Positions 9,071-17,716 of a stretch of 33,047 nt of DNA are shown in pieces (within the stretch, counting starts at the first letter, position 1; the number at the start of each line of letters is the position of its first letter). The notes beneath the pieces were generated by a model. It was not told where the DNA came from. It ran no database searches and was given only the letters and a program-made list of their open reading frames with translations. The stretch comes from Spirochaetota bacterium (GTDB lineage: Bacteria; Spirochaetota; UBA4802; UB4802). The position numbers were made by a program, and so were the translations under genes. The stretch lies in contig JAOAIH010000033.1 in the NCBI GenBank assembly GCA_026414805.1, forward strand, positions 1-33,047, written 5' to 3'.

Positions 9071-10405
9071 TTACAATTTTTTCATTTGCATAGCTCGTTC
9101 TTTTAAAATTGCATTGAGCCTTGCTTCATCTTCAGGGAAAGTTTTAACCATTACAAGCAAAAGCACCCCACATAACAGCCAGAAAAGATTAGCTACATTA
9201 AATGCCATAAGCCTACCAAACCACACAATTAATGCACTAATAATGACTGGTCCAAAACCTTTACCTAGATCATCTGTGAGGTTATAAAGTGAAAATATTG
9301 AACCACGTGTTTCAGGAGTATTTACATTAAGTAAAATTGCCCGTACATTAGGGCCAGTAATCGTAACAGTAAAACCTGTAATAAATCCAAAAATCAATGG
9401 CCATGTTGGATCCGGCTCAGGTACTATTACCTGTGGAGTATAATTAAGCAGCAATGCCATTGGTATTATTCCTATAAGTGTTGATGTGCCACATAACATT
9501 GGCAGATATTTTGGTTTTATATTGTACAATTTATTGCCAATTAAGCCACCAACAAATGCACCAATTATAGCCGCAGCACCAACAGTCATGACGATAAGCG
9601 TTGCCATCTGGACTGAATATCCCTTATCCTGCGAGTAGAAATCGTTTAAAAATATAAAGAATACACCCCACGGAACTGTACCTGGTATACCCTGTAAAAA
9701 TACAATGACATTAGATTTAATCCTGAATAAATTTTTATATTCTTTCCAGTTAATGCGGCCTGTATATGCAATGCCTTGTTCTATTAGTTCCTTTAAGCTT
9801 TCTTCTGTTTTACCACGTTGAGGTTCTTTTACAAACAGTAAGTATACTATAGCTAATACAAAATTGGGGATAGCTACCAGTATAAATGGCAATCTCCATC
9901 CATACACTGGCCCAATAAATCCTGCCATAAGCTGGCCTATAGCAATGCCAAGTCCCTGTGCAAGACCAATCCATGCAGCAGCCGCTGCCCTGTTCTTATG
10001 TGAAAAATAATCACCTATCATTGAAAATGTCAATGGCAACGCTCCACCAATACCTATACCAGTTAACGCTCTGAGCCAAAAAAGCTGATCGTAATTTTGT
10101 GCAAAACCTGTAAGCAGGCATGGAATCTCACCTACAAGAATTACAAATAGAAACAAATTCCGCCGTGAAATCTTGTCAGTGAGATAACCTATAGCAAGAG
10201 TAACCAGTCCACCCAGTACCCAAAATACAAAAGATATTCGGCCTCCCAGCATAACATCACGCTGAACATCATTGAAACCAAAATCATGTGCAATCTGTGT
10301 TAGATTGGGTGCCATCAGATTCTGGTCAGCAAATAAGAACAAATTCATTAGTGCAATCAGGATTATTGCAAAAATTTCATTTTTAGCAAATTTTTCTTTT
10401 GCCAT
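9071..10405 (-). CDS. Spinster-like major facilitator superfamily transporter
   Basis: The 444-residue protein has about twelve hydrophobic segments in two six-helix halves. The N-terminal motif ADQNLMAPNLTQIAHDFGF and the loop 2-3 motif GYLTDKISRRNLF (MFS motif A) fit the Spinster-like branch of the family, as do LRALTGIGIGGALPLTFSMI and ending VKEPQRG before the central loop. Bacterial members export or import small organic acids or lipids, but the substrate cannot be inferred. A GGGGGA ribosome site lies upstream of ATG 10405. The gene is followed after 26 bases by UPF0182 on the same strand. 110 bases separate it from DUF429 upstream; I see no clear terminator in that gap, so the two may or may not share a transcript. 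Confidence 0.93.
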   Translation of the reverse strand: MAKEKFAKNEIFAIILIALMNLFLFADQNLMAPNLTQIAHDFGFNDVQRDVMLGGRISFVFWVLGGLVTLAIGYLTDKISRRNLFLFVILVGEIPCLLTGFAQNYDQLFWLRALTGIGIGGALPLTFSMIGDYFSHKNRAAAAAWIGLAQGLGIAIGQLMAGFIGPVYGWRLPFILVAIPNFVLAIVYLLFVKEPQRGKTEESLKELIEQGIAYTGRINWKEYKNLFRIKSNVIVFLQGIPGTVPWGVFFIFLNDFYSQDKGYSVQMATLIVMTVGAAAIIGAFVGGLIGNKLYNIKPKYLPMLCGTSTLIGIIPMALLLNYTPQVIVPEPDPTWPLIFGFITGFTVTITGPNVRAILLNVNTPETRGSIFSLYNLTDDLGKGFGPVIISALIVWFGRLMAFNVANLFWLLCGVLLLVMVKTFPEDEARLNAILKERAMQMKKL

Positions 10406-10515
10406 TTTTATTCCCCCAAATATTTATCCATCTAAAAATAACAAAGTGAATTGTGATTATCATGGCATAACAATAAAATCAAGGATTTTTTATTATGAAA
10501 ATATATTCTGTGATT

Positions 10516-11184
10516 TCAGATTGAACCTTCAATCCTGGGCACCAACAATATACCATTTTCTGCATCTCCAAATGTATAGCACTCTTTATGCATACAATGA
10601 ATCACAGTATAGGCGCACACTAATGCATCAATCATGTCTTCGTATTTCTTTAAATCATTTCCTTTAGCCTGGGCGATAGTTACTGTGAATAAACTTTTGC
10701 AATCTATCACCTCTTTTAAATAATTAAATAATTTCATCAAATTCATTCTTCTTGATGTAACACCATATTTTGATTTATAGTGCAATATTTCCATTCTGTT
10801 AAAACACACCATAATCGTTGCATGTGGATATACTTCAAAGATATTATGATTTTCAAAACTGAATCCTAATTTATTCAATTCTTTATAAAGAGCTTCCGGG
10901 AAAAAGTATGGATACCTATTTTTATTTACTGCATGCAACCCAAGTCTGTAACGGGAAAATGTTCTCAGGAATTCAGTTTCATGCTTGCGATGTCCAGTTT
11001 GATTTTTTATTATAAGTGGTGCATCAATACCTATTATTGCATTGGTATACGGAGCTATCGCCCTTACAATTTCTTCTATGTTATTTGAGTAACAATAATC
11101 TATAACCTGCAAAATGTCATTGCAAATCACTACTGCTGTATTATTTTTGCCCGTCCACGAAGGGTCTATTCCAATATAATACAT
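10516..11184 (-). CDS. DUF429 family protein, RNase H-like fold
   Basis: The 222-residue protein matches DUF429, a family predicted to have an RNase H-like nuclease fold but no settled function. Visible landmarks are the N-terminal GIDPSWTGKNNTAV, the second acidic strand IIGIDAPLI, the central FEVYPHA, and the C-terminal KKYEDMIDALVCAYT whose Asp residues would complete an acidic metal site. ATG 11184 has no clear Shine-Dalgarno sequence. The acyl-CoA ligase terminator lies just upstream, so this gene needs its own promoter, perhaps within the T-rich tail region. The gene holds one exact GAGCTATCGC word (11052) and one shorter copy (10673). Confidence 0.85.
   Translation of the reverse strand: MYYIGIDPSWTGKNNTAVVICNDILQVIDYCYSNNIEEIVRAIAPYTNAIIGIDAPLIIKNQTGHRKHETEFLRTFSRYRLGLHAVNKNRYPYFFPEALYKELNKLGFSFENHNIFEVYPHATIMVCFNRMEILHYKSKYGVTSRRMNLMKLFNYLKEVIDCKSLFTVTIAQAKGNDLKKYEDMIDALVCAYTVIHCMHKECYTFGDAENGILLVPRIEGSI
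11052..11061 (+). repeat. Iterated decamer GAGCTATCGC, copy 2
   Basis: An exact copy inside the DUF429 gene; read in the gene it encodes part of Arg-Ala-Ile-Ala-Pro. A shorter opposite-strand copy of the core lies at 10673-10679. Confidence 0.8.
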
Positions 11185-11198
11185 GACATTTTTTAAAT

Positions 11199-11238
11199 AA
11201 AAAGATAAGACGCACTGTACGTGCGCCTTATCCTTTTT
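11199..11238 (-). terminator. Intrinsic terminator after acyl-CoA ligase gene
   Basis: GATAAGACGCAC (11204-11215) pairs with GTGCGCCTTATC (11221-11232) with one mismatch across a five-base TGTAC loop. An A-run on the left and a T-run on the right make it work in either direction. On the minus strand it ends the acyl-CoA ligase transcript, 22 bases past its stop, in a T-rich tract. Confidence 0.85.
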
Positions 11239-11259
11239 CCCAATTTATTTGTTTTGTTT

Positions 11260-12939
11260 TTACCCTGCTTGCTCTTTTTGCATCTTTTCAAGTTCCATTT
11301 TCCGCAGTTCTTTGCGCAGTATCTTGCCAACATTGCTCTTGGGCAGACTATCAATAAATTCTACCATCTTTGGCACCTTATATGCTGCCAGTTTGGTTTT
11401 GCAATAATCTATAACTTCCTGTTCGGTCATTGTTTCACCTGGCTTTAATACCACAAACGCCTTAACCGTTTCACCACGATATTTATCAGGTACTCCTATT
11501 GCACACGCTTCCATGATCTTGGGATGTTCAAAAAGAACCTCATCAATATCACGAGGATAGATGTTATACCCACCCGCAATAATCATATCTTTCTTGCGGT
11601 CAACAATGTAAAAATAACCATTTTCATCCATTTTTCCAATATCACCTGTATACAACCAGCCATCCCTCAATGTCTTAGCTGTTTCATCAGGCATTTTGTA
11701 GTAACCACTCATAACCTGAGGTCCCCGGATACATACCTCTCCTTCTTGTCCCATCGGCATTTCCTTAGTCCCTTCTTCAAGATCTACTATTTTCAATTCA
11801 GTATCAGGAACTGGCAATCCAATTGAACCTGGAATTGTTTTCCCACCATATGGATTGATAGTTGCCACTGGTGAAGTTTCGGATAGTCCATACCCTTCAC
11901 AAATCTGAGCACCTGTTTTGGCTTCAAACTCTTTTATAACATCAACGGGCAATGGTGCTGCACCTGAAAAACAACCGCGTATACTTGATATGTCCGAATC
12001 TTTTATCTTAGGATGATTCAGCAATCCAACATACATCGTTGGTACTGCCGGGAAGAAATTGACTTTATGTTTTACTATAGCTTCTAATATTGCACCCGGT
12101 TCAGGACGTGGAATCAGCACCTGGGTCCATCCTTGCCATAGGCAAAGATTCATAACAGTGGTCAATCCAAATGAATGGAAATACGGCAACACCCCCAGAC
12201 TGGTAAGTTCACCACGTTTAAATCCAGGAAACCATGCATTAATCTGCTGCAAATTGCACGAAAGGTTCTTATGAGTGAGCATAACCCCTTTACTTACACC
12301 GGTTGTTCCACCAGTATATTGCAAATTTGCAAGCTCGTTAAATTTTGCCATAATCCCTGGATCGGAATCGGGATATTTTTTTAGTAAATCTGTCCACTCA
12401 TATACATCCGGCGTAGGGGGTATATCTTTGTGCTTATCTTTTGCAACAATTGGGAGCAGCTGCTTTTTAGGGAATCCCAAATGATCACGTATATGGGCAA
12501 TGATGATTTTCTTTATTTGTGTTTTTGGACGTAATGCTATCATTCTGGGTCCTAATAAATCAAGAGTAACCAATACAGTTGATTCTGAATTATTCAATTG
12601 ATATTCCAATTCATGATCAGTATACAAAGGATTATTCATTACTACCACTGCACCAATTTTCCATGCTGCATACGAAGCTATCACAATCTGAGGCATGTTT
12701 GGCATTAACATTGCAACCTTGTCCCCTGGCTTTACCCCCATATCAATCAATGCGTTTGCAATTTTATTAACCATTGATTGTAACTTTTTAAAACTAATTT
12801 TGGCGTCCAGAAAGATCAGCGCATTATTATTTGGAAATTCCTTTGCCGACCTTTCAAATCCATGCACAACAGTAATCTCATCATACTTTAGTGTATGAGG
12901 TACACCTGGTGCATAGGACTTTAACCAAGCCTTTTCCAT
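11260..12939 (-). CDS. Long-chain fatty acid--CoA ligase (AMP-binding)
   Basis: The 559-residue protein belongs to the ANL adenylate-forming superfamily and most resembles FadD-type long-chain acyl-CoA ligases, which activate fatty acids with ATP and CoA. Motifs in order are the phosphate loop YTGGTTGVSKGV (208-219), GYGLSE (349-354), YTGD (430-433), the hinge region DRKKDMIIAGGYNIYP (448-462) and the C-terminal catalytic Lys539 in PKSNVGKILR. Length and motif spacing are complete. AGGAGG lies seven bases before ATG 12939. It has its own promoter and terminator, so it is a single-gene unit, divergent from the DUF2889-AOR pair. Acids made by the aldehyde oxidoreductase could be substrates for this ligase, but that link is inference. 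Confidence 0.93.
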   Translation of the reverse strand: MEKAWLKSYAPGVPHTLKYDEITVVHGFERSAKEFPNNNALIFLDAKISFKKLQSMVNKIANALIDMGVKPGDKVAMLMPNMPQIVIASYAAWKIGAVVVMNNPLYTDHELEYQLNNSESTVLVTLDLLGPRMIALRPKTQIKKIIIAHIRDHLGFPKKQLLPIVAKDKHKDIPPTPDVYEWTDLLKKYPDSDPGIMAKFNELANLQYTGGTTGVSKGVMLTHKNLSCNLQQINAWFPGFKRGELTSLGVLPYFHSFGLTTVMNLCLWQGWTQVLIPRPEPGAILEAIVKHKVNFFPAVPTMYVGLLNHPKIKDSDISSIRGCFSGAAPLPVDVIKEFEAKTGAQICEGYGLSETSPVATINPYGGKTIPGSIGLPVPDTELKIVDLEEGTKEMPMGQEGEVCIRGPQVMSGYYKMPDETAKTLRDGWLYTGDIGKMDENGYFYIVDRKKDMIIAGGYNIYPRDIDEVLFEHPKIMEACAIGVPDKYRGETVKAFVVLKPGETMTEQEVIDYCKTKLAAYKVPKMVEFIDSLPKSNVGKILRKELRKMELEKMQKEQAG

Positions 12940-13029
12940 TGCAAACCTCCTTTTATAGTATGTGTTAAAATATTAAGAACAAGATGGGTAATACTGTGAA
13001 ATGTTGGATTGGTAAAAAGAGCTTTAAAT

Positions 13030-13058
13030 ATTACAACCATGATTATTTACAATGTCAA
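13030..13058 (-). promoter_or_regulatory. Sigma70-like promoter of the acyl-CoA ligase gene
   Basis: On the minus strand TTGACA (13058-13053), 17 bases, then TGTAAT (13035-13030). The -35 is perfect and the -10 is 5 of 6. It predicts a start near 13023 and a leader of about 84 bases. Confidence 0.6.
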
Positions 13059-13092
13059 CAATTTATTTATATATTACAGTATTTTTATTTTA

Positions 13093-13121
13093 TTGACATA
13101 TAAATACATTTAAGTTATGTA
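13093..13121 (+). promoter_or_regulatory. Possible promoter of the DUF2889-AOR pair
   Basis: A perfect TTGACA at 13093-13098 is followed after 17 bases by TATGTA, a poor -10; better TATATA-type boxes lie slightly further on. It is the only consensus -35 on this strand in the region, but the distance to ATG 13401 is long. Confidence 0.3.
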
Positions 13122-13400
13122 TATATATAATTAATTTAATATCAATTTTATAATTAACTATATAGCTTACATACACACGCAATTTCTATGATTTTACTTA
13201 AATTTGATATAATAATAAAATTCATTTATTTAGTAAATTATCATTGAAAAATAATTATATCGTTTTCAACTATTAGTTGTGTTTTTGTAATCCTAATATT
13301 TTTTAAAAACCTTAGAGAGTAAACTATTTCATAATATTATTTTTTTATAATAAATTCTATCTTTTATTTTCTAATTCAATTGATGCATGAGAGGTTATAC

Positions 13401-13952
13401 ATGAAAAATAAAAAAGTTTTTACCCGCAGTATTGAAGTATCATGCTATGAAGATGGTGATAATTCAATTGTTGTTGAAGGGGAAATAAAAGACACCCGAT
13501 TATGTCCATATTACCTTGTTACTGGTGAAAGAAAAGAGCCCGGCATTCTCCATAATATGAAAATTACAATGCACGTCAGTGGCAGTAACTTAATAATTAG
13601 CAACATAAAAGTAGATATGATTCATTACCCACGTGAGGAATGTGTTGAAGTTAACAATAATATCTATAAACTTAATGGATTATCTATTACAAAAGGTTTT
13701 ACAAAAGCAGTAAAAGACACAATTGGGGGTATAAATGGATGCACTCATGTTACCAATTGCATATTAGCCATGGCGCCTGCTGCAGTTCAAGGGTTTTGGG
13801 CCAATAAAGCACAAAAACCTGTTACAAAAGAATTTGCCAATCAAGGTTCAATGAGCCATTATTTGATTGATACGTGCTATGTATGGCGTAACAATGGCCC
13901 TATGATACAAAAATTATCTGAAGCCATAAATAAAATTGATAAAAATAAATAA
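13401..13952 (+). CDS. DUF2889 family protein, AOR-linked
   Basis: The 183-residue soluble protein matches DUF2889, a family without assigned function. Landmarks are the central LHNMKITMHVS strand segment, the motif INGCTHVTNC (GCTH at 113-116) and the C-terminal LIDTCYVWRNNGPM (DTC at 157-159). The conserved Cys, His and Asp positions suggest a metal or cofactor site. ATG 13401 is preferred over TTG 13380 and ATG 13383 because AGAGG lies six bases upstream. The AOR gene starts 14 bases after the stop, so the two are co-transcribed and the protein may help assemble or serve the tungstopterin enzyme; this is inference from position. It carries six cysteines. Confidence 0.8.
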   Translation: MKNKKVFTRSIEVSCYEDGDNSIVVEGEIKDTRLCPYYLVTGERKEPGILHNMKITMHVSGSNLIISNIKVDMIHYPREECVEVNNNIYKLNGLSITKGFTKAVKDTIGGINGCTHVTNCILAMAPAAVQGFWANKAQKPVTKEFANQGSMSHYLIDTCYVWRNNGPMIQKLSEAINKIDKNK

Positions 13953-13966
13953 TCAAGGGGTGGGTA

Positions 13967-15787
13967 ATGTTTGGGTATTATGGCAGGATAGCTATAGTTG
14001 ATCTATCCAACAATCAGGTTACTATCAAATCATTTGATGCAAACTTTGCTCGACTTTTTTTAGGGGGAAATGGATTTGCTGCAAAAATAATTCATGATAC
14101 TGTAAGTCCCTCAACCGACCCTTTTTCGGAAGATAACATCGTAGTCTTTGCTACAGGTCCTTTTACAGGAGGTCACGTATGGGGTGGAAGCCGTGGACAT
14201 TGTGCAAGTATTTCACCACTTACAAATATATTTTGTGATTCAAATTTTGGTGGCAACTTTGCTGCAATGTTTAAACGTACCGGATATGATGCAATTGTAA
14301 TAAAGGGCAAAGCATCTTTGCCAGTATACATATATATTAATAATGAGATAGTTACTATTAACGATGCACAACATATTTGGGGAAAACAAGTATCAGAGGC
14401 ACACACACAATTGGTTCAAAGCTATAATACCCGGATTGAATCTGCGCTTATTGGACCTGCAGGAGAAAATTTAGTACGCTATGCATCTGTTATGTGTTCC
14501 GGTACACGTATTAGTGCAGCTGGACGCGGTGGTATTGGTGCAGTGCTAGGATCTAAATTATGTAAAGGTATAGTAGTTTCAGGCAATAGTAAAGTTGAAA
14601 TTTTTGATCAGCAGAAACTACAAACCCTTTTAAAAGATCTTCTTCCTGGCATGAAAGAACGTGCACAACACCTAACCGAATTTGGTACACCTATACTTGT
14701 TCAAATGATTAATAGTAAAGGAAAGCTATGTACCAGAAACAATCTCAAGGAACAATTTGATAAATCATATACAATCAGCGGTGAATATATTAAGGAACAT
14801 CATAAAAGGAAAAATATTGCCTGCCATGGTTGCCCTATCGCATGCGGTAAACTTGTAGAAGTTCCCTATGGCTTGTATGCAGGTAAACATGTTAAAATGC
14901 CTGAATATGAAACCATTTATTCCATGGGTAGTATGTTAGAAAATAGCGACATTGTCTCAATTTACAATGCTAATACAATATGTGATGAAATGGGAATGGA
15001 TACCATAAGTTTTGGTGTTACATTAGCGTTCTTAACTGAATGTGTTGAAAAAGGATTAGTTAAAAACTCTGAACTTGAAATACCACTTCATTTTGGGAAA
15101 TGGAATCACTTACCCCAAATTGCGGAATATACTGCACACCAACAAGGATTATTAGGAAAACTGATGGCAATGGGCTCAAAACGATTAGCTGAATATTGTG
15201 GTGGTGATTCGTATAAATATCTCTACGAAGTAAAAGGGCTTGAAATAGCCGGACACTCTGCACGAGGATTACGGCAAATGAGCCTTGGGTATGCAACAGC
15301 TACACGAGGCGGCAGTCACCATGATACCCGTCCAACCTATTACCCAAATGATCCAGAAGTTGATCCTGGATTTTCACATCAACCTGAATATTCTTTTAAT
15401 TCACAAAACAACACTGCAATTGGCGATTCACTAGTGTTGTGCAGATTTATCCATGAGCGCAGCTTTGGCACTCAGATAAATGAAACTTTGGCGCAAGCAG
15501 TATCATATGTAACAGGATGGGATATAACCAAACAGGAATTAACAGAAATTGCAGAACGCATCTACACTATAGAAAGACTTATAAATATTTCCCGTGGCAT
15601 AGATAGAAACAGTGATATTTTGCCATACCGTGTAATGAATGAACCAATACCCGATGGACCTTCCAAAGGGTGGGTGTGCTCACATAAAGATCTTCAGAAA
15701 ATGCTTGATGAATACTATTCTTTGCGGGGGTGGGATGAAAACGGAATTCCAAAACAACAGACTCTTAAACGTCTCAAAATTATTTAA
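13967..15787 (+). CDS. Tungsten-type aldehyde ferredoxin oxidoreductase
   Basis: The 606-residue protein is a member of the AOR family, cytoplasmic enzymes with a tungsten bis-pyranopterin and one 4Fe-4S cluster that oxidise aldehydes to acids with ferredoxin or run in reverse. The cluster ligands are all present: C286, C289 and C293 in CHGCPIAC and C492 in LVLCRF. Other family landmarks are the N-terminal IAIVDLSNNQVTI, SNFGGNFAAMFKRTGYDAIVI, AAGRGGIGAVLGSK, PEYETIYSMGSM, DEMGMDTISFG and the C-terminal YYSLRGWDENGIP. Length matches the family. AGGGG precedes ATG 13967. It follows DUF2889 by 14 bases. The aldehyde substrate is not evident, and the related XOR-type branch cannot be excluded. 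A GH13, aldolase or acyl-CoA ligase link would be speculative. Confidence 0.95.
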   Translation: MFGYYGRIAIVDLSNNQVTIKSFDANFARLFLGGNGFAAKIIHDTVSPSTDPFSEDNIVVFATGPFTGGHVWGGSRGHCASISPLTNIFCDSNFGGNFAAMFKRTGYDAIVIKGKASLPVYIYINNEIVTINDAQHIWGKQVSEAHTQLVQSYNTRIESALIGPAGENLVRYASVMCSGTRISAAGRGGIGAVLGSKLCKGIVVSGNSKVEIFDQQKLQTLLKDLLPGMKERAQHLTEFGTPILVQMINSKGKLCTRNNLKEQFDKSYTISGEYIKEHHKRKNIACHGCPIACGKLVEVPYGLYAGKHVKMPEYETIYSMGSMLENSDIVSIYNANTICDEMGMDTISFGVTLAFLTECVEKGLVKNSELEIPLHFGKWNHLPQIAEYTAHQQGLLGKLMAMGSKRLAEYCGGDSYKYLYEVKGLEIAGHSARGLRQMSLGYATATRGGSHHDTRPTYYPNDPEVDPGFSHQPEYSFNSQNNTAIGDSLVLCRFIHERSFGTQINETLAQAVSYVTGWDITKQELTEIAERIYTIERLINISRGIDRNSDILPYRVMNEPIPDGPSKGWVCSHKDLQKMLDEYYSLRGWDENGIPKQQTLKRLKII

Positions 15788-15818
15788 GTTATCCCTTTTT
15801 TCATTTTTTTAATGACTT

Positions 15819-15850
15819 AACATGCTTTCTAGCATAGTTTATATCTTTTT
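15819..15850 (+). terminator. Possible terminator after AOR gene
   Basis: ATGCT and AGCAT flank a TTCT loop at 15822-15835, extended by AAC and GTT with one bulge, followed by a T-rich tail ending in CTTTTT. It lies between the convergent AOR and thiL genes. The stem is short. Confidence 0.4.
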
Positions 15851-15884
15851 GTCATAATACAAATATATTAACTCCTGATGTATT

Positions 15885-16889
15885 TTATGCAAAATGATCC
15901 CATCCTGCAGGTTTAATATCCATAAAATTGCCATTCTTTGTTTGCATTAAATATTTTTTATCATTAGTAATGCTACCAATTCTGTATAATGGTCGTTTGA
16001 ATGTATCATAAAATTCTTTTTCTACAGTATCAGCCAGTGCTGCATCAACTGTACACAGCAGCACATAATCCTCTCCACCGGCTAATACATATTCAGTTGC
16101 ATTGTATTCATGTTCCTTGCAGTATTCGACCAAATCAGAGGAAACAGGCAATGCCACTTCTTTCAATACAAAACCAACATTACTTTCCTCTGCAATATGC
16201 ATTAAATCTGAACTTAGCCCATCGCTCACATCTATGCATGATCTAACAGCACCTGTGCTGGCTAAAAACAAACCTTCTTCTATATGTGGTCGTGGCTCAC
16301 AATGTGCTTGATAGAGTCGTTTTTCATAATCTTTTATGGGTTGTTTTGATTTTAAAATAAAGTCTAATCCCGCTCTACTATCGCCCAAAAACCCAGTGCA
16401 AAAAATTATATCATTTTCCCTGGCCGTATTTCGATACAGTATTCTATCTTTTGTAGCTACACCTGTAACTGCAACATTGATAATTAAATCAGCTTTTGAT
16501 GATGTAGTATCGCCACCTAGTATATTCACATTGTACTGTTTTGCAAGATCCTTCATGCCCAGGTAAATTTCATCAAGATATTCTATTTGAGTTTCCTTAG
16601 GAATGCCAATACTTATAAATGCATGCTGTGGCACTGCTCCCATTGCAGCAATATCGCTTAAATTTACTGCCAGTGATTTATATCCAAGCTGGTAACCAGT
16701 CATTGCTTCTCTAATAAAGTGAACACGCTCAACAAGGAGGTCGGTTGTCAATACTACACATTCATTATTCCCAATTGAAAATACTGCAGCATCATCACCA
16801 ATAGCACGTATAACATTTTTAGTATTATATATGCAATCCGGAGTAATGCGCCGTATAAAACCAAATTCACCAATATCTTTAAGATTCAT
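15885..16889 (-). CDS. thiL: Thiamine-monophosphate kinase
   Basis: ThiL phosphorylates thiamine monophosphate with ATP to give the active cofactor TPP, the last step of the pathway. The 334-residue protein has the AIR-synthase-like fold landmarks: the N-terminal GEFGFIRRI, AIGDDAAVF (Mg-ATP acidic pair), LTTDLLVERVHF, the SLAVNLSDIAAMGA segment, ILGGDTTSSKADLIINVAVTG and CIDVSDGLSSDLMHIAEES. All are complete. ATG 16889 is chosen because the protein then starts as family members do; GGAGG is 12 bases upstream, slightly far. An in-frame ATG at 16961 would add 24 residues unlike the family. It is the last thiamine gene of the cluster, 178 bases after thiE; that gap could hold a separate promoter. 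Confidence 0.95.
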   Translation of the reverse strand: MNLKDIGEFGFIRRITPDCIYNTKNVIRAIGDDAAVFSIGNNECVVLTTDLLVERVHFIREAMTGYQLGYKSLAVNLSDIAAMGAVPQHAFISIGIPKETQIEYLDEIYLGMKDLAKQYNVNILGGDTTSSKADLIINVAVTGVATKDRILYRNTARENDIIFCTGFLGDSRAGLDFILKSKQPIKDYEKRLYQAHCEPRPHIEEGLFLASTGAVRSCIDVSDGLSSDLMHIAEESNVGFVLKEVALPVSSDLVEYCKEHEYNATEYVLAGGEDYVLLCTVDAALADTVEKEFYDTFKRPLYRIGSITNDKKYLMQTKNGNFMDIKPAGWDHFA

Positions 16890-17067
16890 TATAACAACAT
16901 TCCTCCATTCATTAGTTTTAGATTGTAATTCAGAAGGAACGAAGTGACTGAAGAATCTCATTGTAAAAGTGTGATTCTTATCCTAATTGATATTCGTATC
17001 AGAATAACACTATGAACTTTCCTTCAACATTTAGACATCTAATTACATTTATTGCAAGTATCACACT

Positions 17068-17712
17068 CTATCCTTCACAAGGTATATTTGCACAAATAAT
17101 TGTTTTCAAGGTTTTTGCAGCTTCATACGGATTGTCAGATGAAACTATTGCTGAAACAACTGCAAGGCAATCGGCACCATATTGCATTACATTTTCAGCA
17201 TTATGAATCTGAATGCCACCTATTGCCACAACAGGGATGCTAACAGCTTTTTTGATTTCCTGCAGCCCCTCTAATCCAATAATGCCAGATATATCATCCT
17301 TGGTTGAGGTTGGAAATACTGAACCAGCCCCAATATAATCTGCACCATCCCTTTGGGCTTGAATTGCTTCATTGACTGTTGATACCGATATCCCTATAAC
17401 CATTGAATGTGGCACAAGCGATCGTGCAATTGTAAGCGGCATATCATCCTGACCCAGATGAACACCATAGGCCTTAACTGCAAGTGCCACATCAATTCTG
17501 TCATTAATTATCAAAGGAACATCGTACCTATCGGTAATGCATTTAATTGCTTGTGCAATTTCAACAAATTCACGTGTACCAATATTCTTTTCTCGTAATT
17601 GCACACAATCTGCTCCACCTTTTATTGCTTCTTCAACAACTATTTCTATAGGCTTTTTTGCAAGCTGCCTATCGGTTACAAGATACAAAGTGGCATTAAA
17701 TCGTGTTTGCAT
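17068..17712 (-). CDS. thiE: Thiamine-phosphate synthase
   Basis: ThiE joins hydroxymethylpyrimidine diphosphate and thiazole phosphate to thiamine phosphate. The 214-residue TIM-barrel protein shows the usual order of motifs: LYLVTDR, GGADCVQLREKN (pyrophosphate-binding Arg-Glu-Lys), PLIINDRIDVALA, GVHLGQDDMPL, VIGISVST, GADYIGAGSVFPTSTKDD, PVVAIGGIQIHNAENVMQYGA with GADCLAVVSAI. Length is normal and it is not fused to another enzyme. It starts four bases after the stop of thi4, so these two are certainly co-transcribed and probably translationally coupled. Confidence 0.97.
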   Translation of the reverse strand: MQTRFNATLYLVTDRQLAKKPIEIVVEEAIKGGADCVQLREKNIGTREFVEIAQAIKCITDRYDVPLIINDRIDVALAVKAYGVHLGQDDMPLTIARSLVPHSMVIGISVSTVNEAIQAQRDGADYIGAGSVFPTSTKDDISGIIGLEGLQEIKKAVSIPVVAIGGIQIHNAENVMQYGADCLAVVSAIVSSDNPYEAAKTLKTIICANIPCEG

Positions 17713-17716
17713 ACAA

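Larger units (their letters stand above)
12940..13400. other. AT-rich divergent control region
   Basis: These 461 bases hold no credible gene. They are far more AT-rich than the flanking genes, with runs of alternating A and T around 13116-13140 and long T-tracts near 13340. Two TTGACA boxes point away from each other (13058-13053 on minus, 13093-13098 on plus), as expected for divergent promoters of the acyl-CoA ligase and the DUF2889-AOR pair. If the plus promoter is real, the AOR transcript would carry a leader of roughly 270 bases in which I see no known riboswitch. Confidence 0.6.

Noticed and set aside
13380-13400. TTG or ATG starts upstream of DUF2889
   Set aside because: The only ribosome site, AGAGG, lies between them and ATG 13401.
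16969-17010. Imperfect inverted repeat in the thiE-thiL gap (GTGTGATTCT and AGAATAACAC, with an inner GATA-TTCG-TATC)
   Set aside because: The arms have a mismatch and an uneven middle, and no T-run follows. It may be chance in AT-rich DNA.
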